In this document: positions 62,496-64,000 of the stretch, piece after piece
How the letters are laid out: every line of letters starts with the position of its first letter
Position numbering within the stretch: position 1 is the first letter of the stretch
Source of the DNA: Lachnospiraceae bacterium
GTDB lineage: Bacteria; Bacillota; Clostridia; Lachnospirales; Lachnospiraceae
Length of the DNA: 64,000 bases
NCBI GenBank assembly: GCA_022790855.1
Contig: JAAVYA010000023.1
Location: forward strand, 1-64,000
Direction: 5' to 3'
Position numbers and translations under genes: made by a program
The notes under the pieces: model-generated
Database searches by the model: none
What the model saw: the letters and a program-made list of their open reading frames with translations, nothing else
Told to the model about the DNA's origin: nothing

Positions 62496-63110
62496 GTGGA
62501 ATTGCTGAAGAATATGCTGCAAAGAGATAAGGATGAGTTTAAGAGAATCGCAAACCGTCTTCTCAGCCAGTGTTTTTTATGTAAAGGAAATGTGACAAAT
62601 AAATCGGATTATTATTTTGTGCTGAAATATCGTACAGAGTTTCAGGAGTATTTGTCCGTACTTGGGTATCAGCTTGAAATCAGTGAGGAGTTTGGCGTCG
62701 TTCATCTGACCAATCCACAGAATTATAACAGGCTGAATTTGAAATTATACGAATCTATTATTTTGCTGATCCTCAGAATTCTTTATGATGAGAAAAGAAG
62801 GGAACTTTCTGTCAGCGATGAAGTCATCATAAATCTTGGGGATATCCAGGACAAATATTTGAGCCTTCAGATTCGAGAGAAAATGATAGATAAGATAACC
62901 ATGCGTAATACACTTAGCTTATTTCGCAGACTTCAGTTGGTTGAAACTTTGGATAAAGATTTGGGGAGCGAGGAATCCCGGGTTCTTATTTACGATTCTA
63001 TTATGATGGCGGTGCGGGTGGAGGATATCAAACGAGCCTATGAGAAATTAGAGCTGTACAGAAAGGGGAAGAAATCGGATGAAGAAATTGACGAGGATGA
63101 AGCTGGTTAA
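62496..63110 (+). CDS. jetB: Wadjet system protein JetB (DUF4194)
   Basis: The protein has 204 residues from GTG 62496. It is MukE/KITE-like: FKRIANRLLSQCFLCKGNVT, FQEYLSVLGYQLEISEEFGV and LYESIILLILRILYDEKRRE, then MRNTLSLFRRLQLVETLDKD. It binds JetA. It ends in an acidic tail (KKSDEEIDEDEAG) and overlaps jetC by 32 bp. Confidence 0.9.
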   Translation: MELLKNMLQRDKDEFKRIANRLLSQCFLCKGNVTNKSDYYFVLKYRTEFQEYLSVLGYQLEISEEFGVVHLTNPQNYNRLNLKLYESIILLILRILYDEKRRELSVSDEVIINLGDIQDKYLSLQIREKMIDKITMRNTLSLFRRLQLVETLDKDLGSEESRVLIYDSIMMAVRVEDIKRAYEKLELYRKGKKSDEEIDEDEAG

Positions 63111-64000
63111 TTGGCACCGTTTTGAAGACAGTACCATAGATTTCGGAGACGCTACCCTTATTTCCGGAGAAAATGGAGCCGGGAAATCTACGCTTCTGGA
63201 TGCAATTCAATTTGTGATTATTTGTTCTGCAAATTCCTTTAATAAAGCAGCTCATGAAAATGGGAAAAGAAAGCTGACCGGATATGTCCGATGCAAAACG
63301 GGACGTGAAAGCAAACCTTATGAGAGAACCGGGCAGATTACTGCGCATATTGCCCTAGAATTTTATGAAGAAAGTAAAGAACGGTATTTTATTGTAGGGG
63401 CTGTGATAGATTCCGCCTCCGAAGGACAGGAAGTAACAGTAAGATATCTGATTGATCATAAGAGAATTGCAGACGACATGTTTTTTAAAGGAAACACACC
63501 ACGGTCAATTTCGGAATTTCGTACCGCCAATAAAACAATACGGCAGTGGTGCAAGACCCAAATAGAAGCGAAAAAGATGATAAAATCAAGATTTGGGCGG
63601 ATTGATGACAAATTTTTCAGTTTGATTCCAAAGGCTTTGGCGTTTAAACCGATTGATGATATCAAAGACTTTGTCTATTCTTATGTATTAGATGAAAAGG
63701 AAGTGAATATAGAAATACTGCGTGAAAATGTCCGTACTTATCAGGATCTGGAACGTACTTTGGAAAATGTGAAAAAGCGAATGAGAAAGCTGGGGCAGAT
63801 TGACCAGCTCCACAATGATGTGACGGATTGCATGAAAAAGGACAGGATGTATGAATTCTATTTATCGCAGGCAGAAGTGGATATTTCCAAAGAAAAAATC
63901 CGGAGGCTTGGAGACGAAATCCGCACAGAAGAATACCGCTGTAAGGAAACAAAAAAAGATCTGGATGCCGTAACAGCAGAAAAAGAACAGAAGCTTCAGC
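63079..64000 (+). CDS. jetC: Wadjet SMC-like ATPase JetC, 5' part
   Basis: 307 codons are visible and the frame runs off the window. ATG 63079 has AGGGGAAG upstream. The N-terminal head reads KKLTRMKLVNWHRFEDSTID, with Walker A GENGAGKS at residues 30-37. Then the start of a long coiled coil appears (VRTYQDLERTLENVKKRMRK). This is the MukB-like motor that extrudes DNA loops. The C-terminal head and jetD must lie beyond 64000. Confidence 0.92.
   Translation, partial: MKKLTRMKLVNWHRFEDSTIDFGDATLISGENGAGKSTLLDAIQFVIICSANSFNKAAHENGKRKLTGYVRCKTGRESKPYERTGQITAHIALEFYEESKERYFIVGAVIDSASEGQEVTVRYLIDHKRIADDMFFKGNTPRSISEFRTANKTIRQWCKTQIEAKKMIKSRFGRIDDKFFSLIPKALAFKPIDDIKDFVYSYVLDEKEVNIEILRENVRTYQDLERTLENVKKRMRKLGQIDQLHNDVTDCMKKDRMYEFYLSQAEVDISKEKIRRLGDEIRTEEYRCKETKKDLDAVTAEKEQKLQ

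Overview
The window is a low/mid-GC Gram-positive chromosome segment, almost certainly from a gut Clostridia of the Lachnospiraceae type. The support is a canonical Firmicutes S10-spc-alpha ribosomal block with zinc-type S14 and L36 and a KOW-domain gene between map and infA. A DUF4317 protein, a PF09818 ABC-class ATPase, strong AGGAGG ribosome binding sites and TTGACA/TATAAT promoters agree with this. No rRNA, CRISPR array or complete insertion sequence is visible.

Layout. (1) 1-5 kb: unknown small proteins, including a coiled-coil protein built from 21-bp tandem repeats, then an RpiR regulator convergent with an AraC regulator. (2) 3.7-8.5 kb: a rhamnoside-type catabolic group, made of a GPH/MFS symporter, a cytoplasmic GH78 alpha-L-rhamnosidase-like enzyme and an HSL-type esterase, followed by a MITE-like element. 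(3) 8.9-18.3 kb: accessory genes. These are a rhodanese, a lipoprotein, a HAD protein, a sugar-binding lipoprotein paired with a methyl-accepting chemotaxis protein, a VOC protein, MazEF, an ANT(6)-like nucleotidyltransferase and an XRE pair. At least three decayed gene fragments lie among them. (4) 18.4-24.9 kb: a PF09818 ATPase, DUF4317, an L,D-transpeptidase, an orphan short flagellin and a class I methyltransferase.

(5) 25.06-42.2 kb: the translation block from rpsJ to rplQ, including secY, adk, map, infA and rpoA. It has a recognisable promoter and a structured leader before rpsJ, and a second promoter before rpmJ. Two features are odd: a 109-bp repeat present on both sides of rpsH, and an aberrant 3' end of rpsM with a weakened rpsK ribosome binding site. 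(6) 42.3-58.2 kb: a large Ter (tellurite/stress) cluster. It holds two phosphoribosyltransferase-type proteins, a coiled-coil protein, a cytoplasmic trypsin-like protease fused to a YceG-like segment, a full YceG-like protein, TelA, two TerD proteins, a Ca2+-type P-ATPase, a HAD phosphatase and an HpcH/HpaI-like lyase. A CmpB-like membrane protein and two-subunit class I fumarase follow closely. (7) 58.3-60.9 kb: a PadR/HAAS membrane pair, tRNA-Ser(GCU), tRNA-Pro(CGG) and a broken Rpn-type nuclease gene. (8) 61.1-64 kb: the start of a Wadjet system (jetA, jetB and the 5' part of jetC), cut by the window end.

How the parts work together. The first catabolic group imports and hydrolyses a rhamnosylated glycoside under RpiR/AraC control. 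The Ter cluster looks like a stress module combining calcium-binding TerD proteins, a Ca2+ pump and a small biosynthetic set (two PRTases, phosphatase, C-C lyase) with a protease effector candidate. The tRNA-Wadjet end is a defence locus of the usual tRNA-adjacent kind. All family names come from recognising sequence motifs by eye; no database search was run.
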